Shown: positions 6,010-14,248, numbered from the stretch's first letter. The stretch is DNA of 15,682 nt from Acidiferrobacter sp. (GCA_027335965.1 DAHWGZ010000026.1:1-15682), one strand, 5' to 3'. The notes: a model not told the origin generated them from the sequence alone. Translations and numbers: made by a program.

Positions 6010-7227
6010 ATGAGTCTCATACGTCCCTTCCGTGGCCTGCGGCCCGACGCCGCGCACGCGGCGGCGGTCATCGCCCCTCCCTATGATGTCTTGAGCAGCG
6101 CCGAGGCGCGCGAGGCGGTGGCCGGGCGGCCATGGAGCTTTCTGCGGGTCTCCAAGGCCGAGGTCGATCTGCCGCCGGACATCAACCCCACGGACGAGGC
6201 GGTGTTCCGGCAGGCGGCGCGCAACTGGGCGCGGCTGCGCGCCGAGGTGCTGGTCCAGGACCCCACGGCCTGTTATTACTGCTATGAGCTGACGATGGGT
6301 GACCATGTCCAGAAGGGTCTGGTCGCCGCCGCCTCGGTGGAGGCCTACGCCGAGGGGCGCATCCGTCGCCACGAGCTCACGCGTCCCGACAAGGAGCGTG
6401 ACCGCGTGCGCCACATCGAGGCCCTGAACGCCCAGACCGGACCGGCGTTCCTCACGTTCCGCGCCCAGCCGGAGATCACGGCCTTGCTGGCGCGCGCCTC
6501 CGAGGGCCCGGCGGCGATCGACGCGCCCCTGCAAGGGGTTCGCCACCGCTTGTGGGTGGTGGCCGACGCGGACCTCATCGCGCGTCTCACCGCCGCTTTC
6601 GAGCGCCTTCCGCGGATCTATATCGCCGACGGCCACCACCGGACCGCGGCCGCGAGGGTCGTGGCGACCAGCCGCGGACCGCAGCCGGGCGCCCATCACG
6701 GCTTTCTCTCGGTGCTGTTTCCCGACAACGAAATGCAGATCCTGAACTATGACCGGGTCGTGGCCGATCTCAATGGCCGCAGCGCGCCGGAATTGCTGGA
6801 GGCCTTGGCGGCGATCTTCGAGGTCCTGCCCGAGGACGCCCCGGTGAGCCCTCGGGCGCCCGCCGAGTTCGGGATGTATCTGGCGGGCCGCTGGTATCGC
6901 CTGCGGTGGGGCAAGACCCGTCCCGAGGACCCGGTGGCGCGTCTTGACGTGAGCCTGCTGCAGGATCGGGTGCTGGCGCCGCTTTTCGGGATCAGCGACC
7001 CGCGCCGCGACCAGCGCATCGATTTCGTGGGGGGCATTCGCGGTCCGGCGGCGCTCGCCGGGCGCGTCGATCGCGCGGGAGGGGTGGCGTTCACGCTCTA
7101 TCCGACGGGGCTACAGGACCTCATGGCGGTTGCCGACCAGGATGCGGTCATGCCTCCCAAATCCACGTGGTTCGAGCCGAAGCTCGCCGACGGACTCGTA
7201 TCTTACAGTCTGGACGAGGAGGCTTAG
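6010..7227 (+). CDS. DUF1015 family protein of unknown function
   Basis: This 405-residue soluble protein belongs to the DUF1015 (COG4198) family, which is widespread in bacteria and archaea but has no established biochemical role known to me. It begins MSLIRPFRGLRP, with IAPPYDVLSS at 21-30, exactly as family members do. It also contains HELTRPDKERDRVRH (121-135) and the hallmark YIADGHHRTAAA (204-215), whose paired histidines and arginine look like an active or metal-binding site. The full length is usual for the family. The ATG at 6010 is chosen because it gives the conserved N-terminus. An upstream in-frame ATG at 5980 would add ten unconserved residues. The ribosome site is only a GGGG stretch (6001-6004). 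The final TAG overlaps the stop codon of the convergent DUF3579 gene. Confidence 0.9.
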   Translation: MSLIRPFRGLRPDAAHAAAVIAPPYDVLSSAEAREAVAGRPWSFLRVSKAEVDLPPDINPTDEAVFRQAARNWARLRAEVLVQDPTACYYCYELTMGDHVQKGLVAAASVEAYAEGRIRRHELTRPDKERDRVRHIEALNAQTGPAFLTFRAQPEITALLARASEGPAAIDAPLQGVRHRLWVVADADLIARLTAAFERLPRIYIADGHHRTAAARVVATSRGPQPGAHHGFLSVLFPDNEMQILNYDRVVADLNGRSAPELLEALAAIFEVLPEDAPVSPRAPAEFGMYLAGRWYRLRWGKTRPEDPVARLDVSLLQDRVLAPLFGISDPRRDQRIDFVGGIRGPAALAGRVDRAGGVAFTLYPTGLQDLMAVADQDAVMPPKSTWFEPKLADGLVSYSLDEEA

Positions 7228-7547
7228 GCCGGGCAGAGGCGCTGGGTCATGCACGCGCCCGCCGCTTCCCCGCCGTCCAGGCCGTGGATCTTCAGCTTGT
7301 TGCCCTTGGCGAAATCCACGAGGAAGCTGAATGCGCTCGGGTTCACGCCCTTCAGTTCCGGGTCGACCACCAGACACTTGCGGCCGTCTATCACCTGCGG
7401 CTGCACATAATGCGAGTAACGGATGCGACGGTCCATGCCAAAGGTGGAAAGACTGCCGCTGATCCGCTCTATCCAATCGCTCGGCCTGAAGGTGCGGCCG
7501 TCCTCGGTTACCCCCTCGATCACGATCTTGTTGCCCACTTCCATCAT
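7224..7547 (-). CDS. DUF3579 family small protein
   Basis: This 107-residue protein matches the DUF3579 family found mainly in beta- and gammaproteobacteria. The recognisable run is TEDGRTFRPSDWIERISGSL, then a stretch around RYSHYVQPQVIDG, KCLVVDP, and FSFLVDFAKGNKLKI. There is no signal peptide or membrane segment. Function is unknown to me. Of three possible starts (GTG 7562, ATG 7547, ATG 7544), the ATG at 7547 is best placed behind a GAGGG ribosome site eight bases upstream. It lies 70 bases downstream of pyrD on the same strand and may be read from the same transcript. The spacer is unusually AT-rich but contains no convincing promoter. Its stop codon is interleaved with that of the DUF1015 gene. 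Confidence 0.85.
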   Translation of the reverse strand: MMEVGNKIVIEGVTEDGRTFRPSDWIERISGSLSTFGMDRRIRYSHYVQPQVIDGRKCLVVDPELKGVNPSAFSFLVDFAKGNKLKIHGLDGGEAAGACMTQRLCPA

Positions 7548-7617
7548 CGCTTCTACCCTCACCGTCCTGCTGCCTGTTGCGTGTCATCCCTTACGTGCAA
7601 AGGATAGCTCATTTTCA

Positions 7618-8721
7618 TCAGAATTTAACCGTATCTGGCCCTAATCCGGACGAAAGGTTCCCTCGCGCCGCGGAAAGCGCCTGGGCGAGGCCATCCTGGC
7701 CGCTCGCGCGCACGCGCTCGGCAAGCCCCGCGAGGATCGCCGGCACGAGCCCCGGCCCCTCATAGATCAATCCGCTATAAAGCTGCAGCAAGGAGGCCCC
7801 CGCCACTAAATGTTGCCAGGCCTCCTCTGCATTATTTATGCCGCCTGCCCCAATGATGGGAATATTCGGTAATGCCTTGAATACCCTGGATATTATTGCC
7901 CTGGACAGGGTCGTGAGCGGGACCCCGGACAGCCCACCCGACTCGCGAGCCGCGGGCACGTGCCCCAGGTGGGGGCGGCTCACCGTGGTATTGGTGGCGA
8001 TGACCGCGTCGCAGAGGCCTTGCGCGAGGACCGCGAGCAGGGCGTCGAGCGCCTCGGGCGTGAAATCCGGCGCGATCTTCACGGCAATCGGCACATGGCG
8101 CCCGCTTTGCCGGCGGAGCGCGGCCTGATCCTCGCGCAGCGCCCCGAGCAGGGCGCGCGCGGTCTCCGGTTCCTGGAGGGAGCGCAGGCCCGGGGTATTG
8201 GGCGAGGACAGGTTGACGGTCAGATAATCGGCATACGGGGCGAGCGCGGCAAATCCCAGCCGGTAGTCGTCGACGGCGCGCTCGAGCGGCGTGTCGCGGT
8301 TCTTGCCGATGTTCACGCCCACCGGGATCGCCGGTCGCCAGGCCCGCAGGCGCGCGGCGAGCGCGTCCATGCCCGCGTTATTGAAGCCCAGGCGATTGAT
8401 GAGCGCGCGCTGCTCGGGCAGCCGAAAGAGGCGGGGGCGGGGGTTGCCCGGCTGCGCGCGCGGGGTGACCGTGCCGACTTCGAGGAAACCAAAGCCGAGC
8501 GCCGCCAGCCCGCGCAGGGCCTGGCCGTTCTTGTCGAAGCCGGCGGCCAGTCCCAGCGGGTTCGCGAACGGCAGGCCGAGGGCCTGGACCGCCAGGGGCC
8601 CTTTGGCGACCACGGCCTTCGGCCGGCGCACGGCGCCGTAGGCGCGCAGGGCGAGCAGCGCGGCCTCATGGGCGGTCTCGGGGGGCACGCGAAACAGCCA
8701 GGGACGAAGGGCCCTGTACAC
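7618..8721 (-). CDS. pyrD: Dihydroorotate dehydrogenase (quinone), class 2
   Basis: This 367-residue FMN enzyme oxidises dihydroorotate to orotate in pyrimidine synthesis and passes electrons to membrane quinone. The N-terminal 40 residues (LRPWLFRVPPETAHEAALLAL) form the amphipathic membrane-contact helices that define class 2. FMN-site and catalytic motifs are GFDKNG (61-66), NNAGMDA (114-120), VNLSSPNTPGLR (169-180, catalytic base Ser173), AVKIAPD (213-219), ATNTT (242-246), GGLSG (262-266) and IIGAGGI (289-295). Length is normal. Translation starts at a GTG at 8721 directly after the TAG of the pseudouridine synthase gene (stop and start abut), so the two are probably translationally coupled. 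Residues about 272-306 (7803-7908) are written in AT-rich, rare codons unlike the rest of the gene. Confidence 0.96.
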   Translation of the reverse strand: MYRALRPWLFRVPPETAHEAALLALRAYGAVRRPKAVVAKGPLAVQALGLPFANPLGLAAGFDKNGQALRGLAALGFGFLEVGTVTPRAQPGNPRPRLFRLPEQRALINRLGFNNAGMDALAARLRAWRPAIPVGVNIGKNRDTPLERAVDDYRLGFAALAPYADYLTVNLSSPNTPGLRSLQEPETARALLGALREDQAALRRQSGRHVPIAVKIAPDFTPEALDALLAVLAQGLCDAVIATNTTVSRPHLGHVPAARESGGLSGVPLTTLSRAIISRVFKALPNIPIIGAGGINNAEEAWQHLVAGASLLQLYSGLIYEGPGLVPAILAGLAERVRASGQDGLAQALSAARGNLSSGLGPDTVKF

Positions 8722-9438
8722 CTAGAAGCGCTCGCCGGCGGCCAGCATGCGCCACTCGCCCGGCTTGAGCCCCCCTAAGCGCACGCGCCCGATACGGACG
8801 CGCTTTAAGGCGCGCACCTCATGGCCGACCTCGTGGAGCATGCGCCGGATCTGGCGCTTGCGTCCCTCGATCAGGGTCATGATCAGGGCGTCGGGGCCCA
8901 GGCGCTCGACGCGCACCGGGCGCAAGGGCCTGCAGTCGAGCGTGAAGGGACCGCGCAGCCGATCCAGGGTGGCATCCTGGATCGGCCCATCGACGCGCAC
9001 GTGATACTCCTTCTCGATGACGTGCTCGCCGATCAGAAGGCGCGCGATGCGCCCGTCCTCGGTGAGCACCAAGAGCCCCTGGGAGTCGATGTCGAGGCGT
9101 CCGGCCACGGCCAGCCCCTGCGGCACGCGCGGCATCGGCGCGGGACCGGCATAGGAGGCGCCCGTCAGCAGCACATGCGCGCTCTGGTAGCCCTTTTCCG
9201 GTTGGCCCGAGACGTAGCCCAGCGGTTTATTCATGAGGATGGTCACGCGCCGCTCCTGGCGGGCCCGCGCCGTGGGCGCGAGCGTGATGCGCGCGTCGGG
9301 GGCGGCGCGCTCGCCGAGCACCGCGCGATGCCCATCGACCTCCACGAGGCCCTGTTCCAGGTAGTGATCGGCCTCGCGCCGCGAACATACCCCGCGCGAG
9401 GCCAGCAGTTTCGAGATGCGCACAAGGGCGTCGGTCAT
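8722..9438 (-). CDS. RsuA/RluB/RluF-family pseudouridine synthase
   Basis: This 238-residue enzyme is predicted to isomerise a uridine in rRNA (or tRNA) to pseudouridine. An N-terminal S4 RNA-binding domain ([22 protein letters not shown], residues 6-27, through about 50) precedes the catalytic domain. The latter has MNKPLGYVS (69-77), the catalytic [14 protein letters not shown] with Asp116, EKEYHVRV (142-149) and the closing [10 protein letters not shown] (191-200). The [13 protein letters not shown] stretch is closest to RluF (YjbC) from memory, but I cannot separate RluF from RluB or RsuA with certainty. ATG 9438 is used. The frame stays open to 9498, but that would overlap the ilvD promoter. 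The only ribosome-site candidate is a distant GGAA. It is followed without gap by pyrD and is divergent from ilvD. Confidence 0.9.
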   Translation of the reverse strand: MTDALVRISKLLASRGVCSRREADHYLEQGLVEVDGHRAVLGERAAPDARITLAPTARARQERRVTILMNKPLGYVSGQPEKGYQSAHVLLTGASYAGPAPMPRVPQGLAVAGRLDIDSQGLLVLTEDGRIARLLIGEHVIEKEYHVRVDGPIQDATLDRLRGPFTLDCRPLRPVRVERLGPDALIMTLIEGRKRQIRRMLHEVGHEVRALKRVRIGRVRLGGLKPGEWRMLAAGERF

Positions 9439-9469
9439 GGGGCGTTTCCGGAGCGGCGTTCGCTGTCGG

Positions 9470-9514
9470 TTGTCGGGTTGGGCGGCCGCTCGGTACAATG
9501 GCGGCCCGCGGAGG
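9470..9514 (+). promoter_or_regulatory. ilvD promoter and ribosome binding site
   Basis: TTGTCG (9470-9475) and TACAAT (9494-9499, five of six matches to TATAAT) are 18 bases apart. Transcription would start near 9506. It is followed almost at once by GGAGG (9510-9514), four bases before the ATG at 9519. The very short leader leaves no room for a leader-peptide attenuator. Confidence 0.55.
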
Positions 9515-9518
9515 ACAT

Positions 9519-11195
9519 ATGATAAAGCTTAACCGTTATAGCGCAAAGATCACCGGACCCAAATCCCAAGGGGCCTCGCAGGCCATGCTGTATGGCACGG
9601 GGCTCACGGCCGACGACATGGATAAGGCCCAGGTCGGCATCGGCAGCGTCTGGTTCGAGGGCAATACCTGCAACATGCATCTTCTGGACCTCGCCGCCCT
9701 CGTCAAGGAGGGGGTGGAAAAGGCGGGTCTCGTGGGCATGCGCTTCAATACCGTCGGGGTCTCGGACGGCATGTCGATGGGTACCGACGGCATGAGCTTT
9801 TCGCTGCAATCCCGAGACCTCATCGCCGACTCGGTGGAGACCATCATGGGCGCGCAATGGTATGACGCGCAGATCACGCTGCCGGGCTGCGACAAGAACA
9901 TGCCGGGCTGCATCATCGGCATGGCGCGCATCAACCGCCCCGGGCTCATGGTCTATGGCGGCACCATCAAGCCCGGCCACGCCCAGGGGGAGACCCTGGA
10001 TATCGTGTCGGCCTTTCAGGCCTACGGGGCGTTTCTGGCCGGCAAGATCACCGAGGAGCAGCGCAGCGAGGTGATCCATCACGCCTGCCCCGGACCCGGG
10101 GCCTGCGGCGGCATGTATACCGCCAACACCATGGCCTCGACGATCGAGGCCATGGGCATGAGCCTGCCCTATAGTTCCTCGACGCCGGCGGTCGATGGCG
10201 GCAAGCGCGAGGAGTGCCTGCGCGCCGGGGCCGCGGTGCGCAGGCTGCTCGAGCGCGACATCAAGCCGCGCGACATCATGACGCGCGCGGCCTTTGAAAA
10301 CGCGCTCGCCGTGCTGATGGTGCTGGGGGGCTCGACCAATGCCGTCTTGCACCTCATCGCCATGGCGCGCGCGGTGGACGTGCCCTTGACCCTCGAGGAC
10401 TTCCAGACGGCCAGCGACCGCGTGCCCTTGCTCGCGGACCTGAAGCCCAGCGGGAAATACGTCATGGAGGATTTGCATCACGCAGGCGGCGTGCCGGCGG
10501 TGATGCGTCTGCTCGCCGAGCACGGCCTGATCCACGGCGATTGCCTGACCGTGACCGGCAAGACCGTGGCCGAGAACCTGGCGGAGGCCGCGCCGTTGCG
10601 CGCGGGCCAGCCCGTGATCCGCCCCTGGGATGAGCCCATCAAGCCGACCGCCCATATCCAGATCCTGTCGGGCAACCTCGCCCCAGGGGGATCGGTGGCC
10701 AAGATCACCGGCAAGGAAGGGCTCTCCTTCACCGGGCCGGCGCGGGTCTTCGACGCGGAGGAGGCGATGCTCGCGGCCCTCGAGGCCGGCCGCATCCAGC
10801 GCGGGGATGTGGTCGTCATCCGCTACGAGGGACCCAAAGGGGGACCCGGGATGCCGGAGATGCTGACGCCGACCTCGGCCCTCATGGGGGCGGGCCTGGG
10901 GGCCGACGTGGCGCTCATCACCGACGGGCGTTTCTCGGGGGGCTCGCACGGCTTTATCATCGGTCATGTCGTGCCCGAGGCCCAGGAGGGTGGGCCGATT
11001 GCGCTCCTGCGGGATGGCGACCGCATCACCATCGACGCGCAGGCGCGGCGGCTCTCGGCCGAGGTGAGCGACGAGGAGTGGGCGCATCGGCGCGCGGCCT
11101 GGCAAATGCCGCCTTATAAGGCCACGCGCGGGACCCTGAAGAAATACATCAAGAACGTCCAGAACGCATCGCTGGGATGCGTGACCGACGAATGA
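9519..11195 (+). CDS. ilvD: Dihydroxy-acid dehydratase
   Basis: This 558-residue cytosolic iron-sulfur enzyme dehydrates 2,3-dihydroxy-isovalerate and -methylvalerate to the keto acids that lead to valine and isoleucine. The three cluster cysteines are present: Cys51 in EGNTCNMH, Cys124 in [11 protein letters not shown] and Cys196 in [16 protein letters not shown]. This spacing is the [2Fe-2S] type of the IlvD/Edd family. The catalytic-serine region [12 protein letters not shown] begins at 472. Length fits the shorter ilvD class. ATG 9519 has GGAGG just upstream. An in-frame ATG at 9498 would lie inside the -10 box and add seven unconserved residues. No other ilv genes are next to it. A CDGSH iron-sulfur protein follows after 20 bases, probably on the same mRNA. 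Confidence 0.97.
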   Translation: MIKLNRYSAKITGPKSQGASQAMLYGTGLTADDMDKAQVGIGSVWFEGNTCNMHLLDLAALVKEGVEKAGLVGMRFNTVGVSDGMSMGTDGMSFSLQSRDLIADSVETIMGAQWYDAQITLPGCDKNMPGCIIGMARINRPGLMVYGGTIKPGHAQGETLDIVSAFQAYGAFLAGKITEEQRSEVIHHACPGPGACGGMYTANTMASTIEAMGMSLPYSSSTPAVDGGKREECLRAGAAVRRLLERDIKPRDIMTRAAFENALAVLMVLGGSTNAVLHLIAMARAVDVPLTLEDFQTASDRVPLLADLKPSGKYVMEDLHHAGGVPAVMRLLAEHGLIHGDCLTVTGKTVAENLAEAAPLRAGQPVIRPWDEPIKPTAHIQILSGNLAPGGSVAKITGKEGLSFTGPARVFDAEEAMLAALEAGRIQRGDVVVIRYEGPKGGPGMPEMLTPTSALMGAGLGADVALITDGRFSGGSHGFIIGHVVPEAQEGGPIALLRDGDRITIDAQARRLSAEVSDEEWAHRRAAWQMPPYKATRGTLKKYIKNVQNASLGCVTDE

Positions 11196-11215
11196 CGGCC
11201 CAAGGAGGGCGCGAA

Positions 11216-11425
11216 ATGGCAAAGATCACCGTGAAGGCCAATGGCCCCTACCTCGTCCTGGGCGCCGAGATCGTCGATGACGCCGGCGCGCCGTTCCCGG
11301 TGGAGGCCGGGAAACCGGTGGCGCTGTGCCGGTGCGGGGCCTCGCAGCGCAAGCCCTTTTGCGACGGCTCGCATGCGAAGATCGGGTTTCATGCCGAGGA
11401 GCGCGCGGCCTCCCTCAAGGGATGA
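11216..11425 (+). CDS. Small CDGSH iron-sulfur domain protein
   Basis: This 69-residue protein contains one complete CDGSH motif, CRCGASQRKPFCDGSH. It fits the pattern C-x-C-x2-S-x3-P-x-C-D-G-S-H, whose three cysteines and one histidine hold a [2Fe-2S] cluster in mitoNEET-like proteins. No membrane anchor is present, so it is probably cytosolic. Known members act in redox sensing or cluster transfer. The role of this one is not known. ATG 11216 is set by an AAGGAGG ribosome site at 11202-11208, a very good match. It starts 20 bases after ilvD and is likely co-transcribed. Its last 11 bases overlap the 3' end of the convergent endonuclease/exonuclease/phosphatase gene. Confidence 0.92.
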   Translation: MAKITVKANGPYLVLGAEIVDDAGAPFPVEAGKPVALCRCGASQRKPFCDGSHAKIGFHAEERAASLKG

Positions 11426-12116
11426 CGACGCGCGCGTGCAGCGGCAGATGATCCGAGCCAATACGCGCCGCAGACGAGTTCTCGGCGTGTATGGTCACGG
11501 AGGCCTCGGCCGGACACACGAAGATGCGGTCGAGCGGCAGCAGCGGAAAGAAGGCCGGATAGGTGGGCGGGCTTTGGCGTCGGCCGAGGGGGCCGTGCAG
11601 CGGCGCAAGCGAGGGACCGCGGGCCCGCCAGTCGTTGAAGTCCCCCATGACCACGAGCGGCCGCCGGCAATCCGGGGCGAGGGCGGCCATGAGCCGGGCC
11701 GCCTGCGCGCGCCGCTCGGCCGGGCGCAGGCCGAAATGGGTCACGACCACGCGCAACAGGCAGTCGCGCAAGGCGATATCGCAGTCGAGCGCCCCGCGCG
11801 GTTCATGGCGCCCGATGCCAAGATCGATATGCCGGACCGCGACGATCGGGTGCGCGCTCAAGACGAGATTGCCGTAATGGCCGTGGTGGCGGCTCCAGAG
11901 CGGCCCGTGCGCCGCATGCAGGCCGGTGGCGTGCGGCAGGTAGTCCATCTGGCTGCTGTCGAGGCCCGGACCGGAGTGCGTATCGACCTCCTGCAGGCCG
12001 ACTACGTCGGCGGCGAATCCCCGAATGGATGCGGCGATGCGGTCGGCATCGCGGCGGCGGTCGCGCCCGACGCAGCCATGGATGTTGTAGGAGACCACCC
12101 GGAAATCCACGCTCAC
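11415..12116 (-). CDS. Endonuclease/exonuclease/phosphatase-family protein (YbhP-like)
   Basis: This 233-residue protein of the EEP metal-dependent phosphoesterase superfamily begins VDFRVVSYNIHG. It carries the metal and catalytic signatures LQEVDT (Glu43), YGNLVLSAHPI (81-91), GDFNDW (158-163) and GSDHLPL (His223). No signal peptide is seen. In E. coli ybhP encodes a related protein directly beside the cardiolipin synthase gene clsB (ybhO). The same pairing here supports a role linked to phospholipid metabolism, though the substrate is unknown for both. Start: a GTG at 12116 overlaps the TGA of the upstream PLD gene (GTGA). Another GTG at 12110 sits behind GGAAGTGA and would remove two residues. 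The frame is open well upstream (to 12650), but that stretch is antisense-like shadow over the PLD gene. Confidence 0.87.
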   Translation of the reverse strand: MSVDFRVVSYNIHGCVGRDRRRDADRIAASIRGFAADVVGLQEVDTHSGPGLDSSQMDYLPHATGLHAAHGPLWSRHHGHYGNLVLSAHPIVAVRHIDLGIGRHEPRGALDCDIALRDCLLRVVVTHFGLRPAERRAQAARLMAALAPDCRRPLVVMGDFNDWRARGPSLAPLHGPLGRRQSPPTYPAFFPLLPLDRIFVCPAEASVTIHAENSSAARIGSDHLPLHARVVIP

Positions 12117-14248
12117 TTCCGGACGCAGGCCGTCGATCCCGGCTTGGTAAAGTGCTCGGCAAGCCATCTTCGCAGGCCCAGGGCCGCGGCCGCCAGGCCT
12201 AAGGCGACAAGCGCGAGCTCGAGGATCTGTTTCGCGGCCGGATGATCCAGGGTCGCGGCCAGGCTGCCGGTAAAGAGGGTGAGCGCGAGGATCCCGGGGG
12301 CGACGCCGACGGCGGTGCCTATGACGAGATCGCGATAGCGGACCTTCAGGGCGCCGGCCCCGGCGGTGACCATGGTGAACGGCGCGATCGGCACGGCGCT
12401 CACGAGGATCATGGTGCCAAGGCCCGGGCGCCGAAGCCTGTGACGCAGCTCGCGCCACGCGGTCGGCGCCAGGCGGGACAGGGCGCGCCCCCCGAGGACG
12501 CGTCCGAGGGCGTAGTTCAGCGAGGCGCTCGACAGGCAGCCAAGAAAGGCATACAGCAGGTTCTGGGGCGGCGTGAACGCGAGCGCGGTGACGACGATGA
12601 GCAGCGTCACCGGGAAGAACACGAGCCCGCCGATCACATAGGCGCCCCACAAGGCCAGCGGCGCGGCCGCGTAGCGGCTCGCCGCGCGCAGCAAGGCGAT
12701 GAGCTGCGGCGCGTCGAGCCAGGCGTGCAGGGGCGTGTAATACCAGGCGGCGCCGAGCGTCGCGAACCCGGTCCAGATCAAGGCCGCGCGTAAAAGGCGC
12801 GCGGCGAGATGGGCGCGCGCGGCCTCGGGCACGTAGGAGGCAATGAACGTGCGCGCCGCGACCGGTCGCTCGGGATCGGCGATGAGGCTGTCCGCCAAGG
12901 GCGAGAGCGCCTCGGGCGCGCCGTCCGGGAGCGGCTCCAGGCGGCGCGCGGCGTCACGCCGGGCATCGATCACCCCCGCCCACGAACCCGCCTCGCGCCG
13001 GCATTGGCGCACATCGGCCTCGGACATTCCCAGATGCTCCCCCAAGAGATCGCAGCGAAGGGCGTCGATGGCGGCGGCGACGCGCGGATCATGGAGGCCG
13101 TCGATGCTGATGTTGCATTCGCTGTCGAGGCCCATGGAGCGATTATTGAGGTTGGCGGAGCCGACGGTGACGAACGCGTCGTCCACGATCAGGAGCTTGG
13201 AGTGGACCTTGAGGCCGTCGCCGGCGAGGCCCGGGATCAGCGGGTAGCAGGCGCGCAGGCGGCGCTTGTGGTCGGCGGCGCGCAGCTGCGCCAACAGGCG
13301 CGCACGCAGCGCGCCCATGGTGTGGCGCTGCAGCCAGCCTGGGATGCTGAGCGGCAAGACGAGGATGATCTCGGGCGGCTCGGCGCGCTGCAAGAGCGCG
13401 CGCAAGGCATCACCGACGGCGGCCGCCGTGAGGTACTGATTCTCGATATAGACGACGTCGCGGGCACGCGCGAGGGCGTCGCGGTAGAGGTGGCGGATCT
13501 CGTCGATCCCGTCGTGCCCCTCGTAGGGGCCCTGGGTGCGGCTGATGGCCACCGGCACCTCGTAAAGCCTGGGGGGCGCCGACAGCGGCCAGGGGCTTAG
13601 GGATTCGGGGGCCGCGGACGGGGGGATGCCCCAGCCGGTGGCCGCGCGCCAGCGGTCGCGCACGAGATCGCCAAGCGCCCGCGCCGCCGGCCCGCTGACG
13701 GCCATCTGGACGTCGTGGAAGGGCCCGTAGCGGTGTCCGGTGGGCCCGATCCGGCGCCCGTCGCGGGCGTCATGGGCGCGCGTGTCCCAACGATGGATGG
13801 TGAGATCGAGCCCGCCGGCAAACGCGATCCGGTCGTCGACCACGACGATCTTTTGGTGATGCGAGCCGGCCGGGGGGTGGTGGTTGTCGAGGTGGAAGTG
13901 CAGGCGCTTATGGGTGCGCCAGCCGAGCTTGAAGGCCGGAAAGGGCTCGCGCTCCAGCGCGAACAGCAGCGAGAAGTCCCAATTCAGCAAAAAGGCCTGC
14001 ACGCGGGGCTTGCGCCGCATGAGGGCGTCGAGAAAGGGACCGAGGCGGCTGTCCGGGCGCTCATCGCCGGTCCCGCCAAGGGCCATGCGGCTGTCGACGT
14101 CCCAACCCGAGATCAGGATCTGGTCCTCGGCGGTGCCCACGGCCTCCTGGAAGGCCTGGAAGTACGCCTCCCCGTCGATCAGGAAGGTGAGCGCCTCGGC
14201 ATTCACGACGCGCCAACAGTTGCGGCCCTCGGCGAACAAGCGATCCAT
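12113..14248 (-). CDS. Phospholipase D/cardiolipin synthase-like protein fused to a C-terminal VTT (DedA-like) domain
   Basis: This 711-residue protein has two parts. Residues 1-430 carry two PLD domains with complete HKD motifs: SHHQKIVVVDD (His131, Lys133, Asp138) with GGLDLT, and KVHSKLLIVDD (His349, Lys351, Asp356) with GSANLNNRS. The layout matches cardiolipin synthases and transphosphatidylases rather than PLD nucleases. Residues about 485-695 are hydrophobic, with several membrane segments, and carry VTT/TVP38-type features, including FFPVTLLIVVTALAF (544-558), NYALGR (578-583), SAVPIAPFTMVTAGAGALKVRYRD (617-640) and VGVAPGILALTLF. A 50-residue linker joins them. Predicted role: phosphatidyl transfer at the inner membrane, with lipid movement by the VTT part (inference). 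ATG 14248 has only a weak ribosome site. The downstream EEP gene overlaps by four bases. Confidence 0.9.
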   Translation of the reverse strand: MDRLFAEGRNCWRVVNAEALTFLIDGEAYFQAFQEAVGTAEDQILISGWDVDSRMALGGTGDERPDSRLGPFLDALMRRKPRVQAFLLNWDFSLLFALEREPFPAFKLGWRTHKRLHFHLDNHHPPAGSHHQKIVVVDDRIAFAGGLDLTIHRWDTRAHDARDGRRIGPTGHRYGPFHDVQMAVSGPAARALGDLVRDRWRAATGWGIPPSAAPESLSPWPLSAPPRLYEVPVAISRTQGPYEGHDGIDEIRHLYRDALARARDVVYIENQYLTAAAVGDALRALLQRAEPPEIILVLPLSIPGWLQRHTMGALRARLLAQLRAADHKRRLRACYPLIPGLAGDGLKVHSKLLIVDDAFVTVGSANLNNRSMGLDSECNISIDGLHDPRVAAAIDALRCDLLGEHLGMSEADVRQCRREAGSWAGVIDARRDAARRLEPLPDGAPEALSPLADSLIADPERPVAARTFIASYVPEAARAHLAARLLRAALIWTGFATLGAAWYYTPLHAWLDAPQLIALLRAASRYAAAPLALWGAYVIGGLVFFPVTLLIVVTALAFTPPQNLLYAFLGCLSSASLNYALGRVLGGRALSRLAPTAWRELRHRLRRPGLGTMILVSAVPIAPFTMVTAGAGALKVRYRDLVIGTAVGVAPGILALTLFTGSLAATLDHPAAKQILELALVALGLAAAALGLRRWLAEHFTKPGSTACVRK

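Noticed and set aside
2012..8968. A 17-base identical sequence (CGCGCAGCCGATCCAGG) at 2012-2028 and 8952-8968, as a possible repeat element
   Set aside because: Both copies encode Leu-Asp-Arg-Leu-Arg on the minus strand inside unrelated genes; no flanking similarity and only two copies, so chance plus codon bias explains it.
9435..11222. A 595-codon open frame on the minus strand opposite ilvD
   Set aside because: ilvD is certain from its cysteine motifs. The opposite frame is rich in His, Arg and Gly with no recognisable domain and would run through the ilvD promoter.
12117..12650. An upstream extension of the EEP gene, giving 411 residues
   Set aside because: The extra part overlaps the VTT domain of the PLD gene in another frame and is arginine-rich without motifs. 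The EEP domain begins normally at the GTG near 12116.
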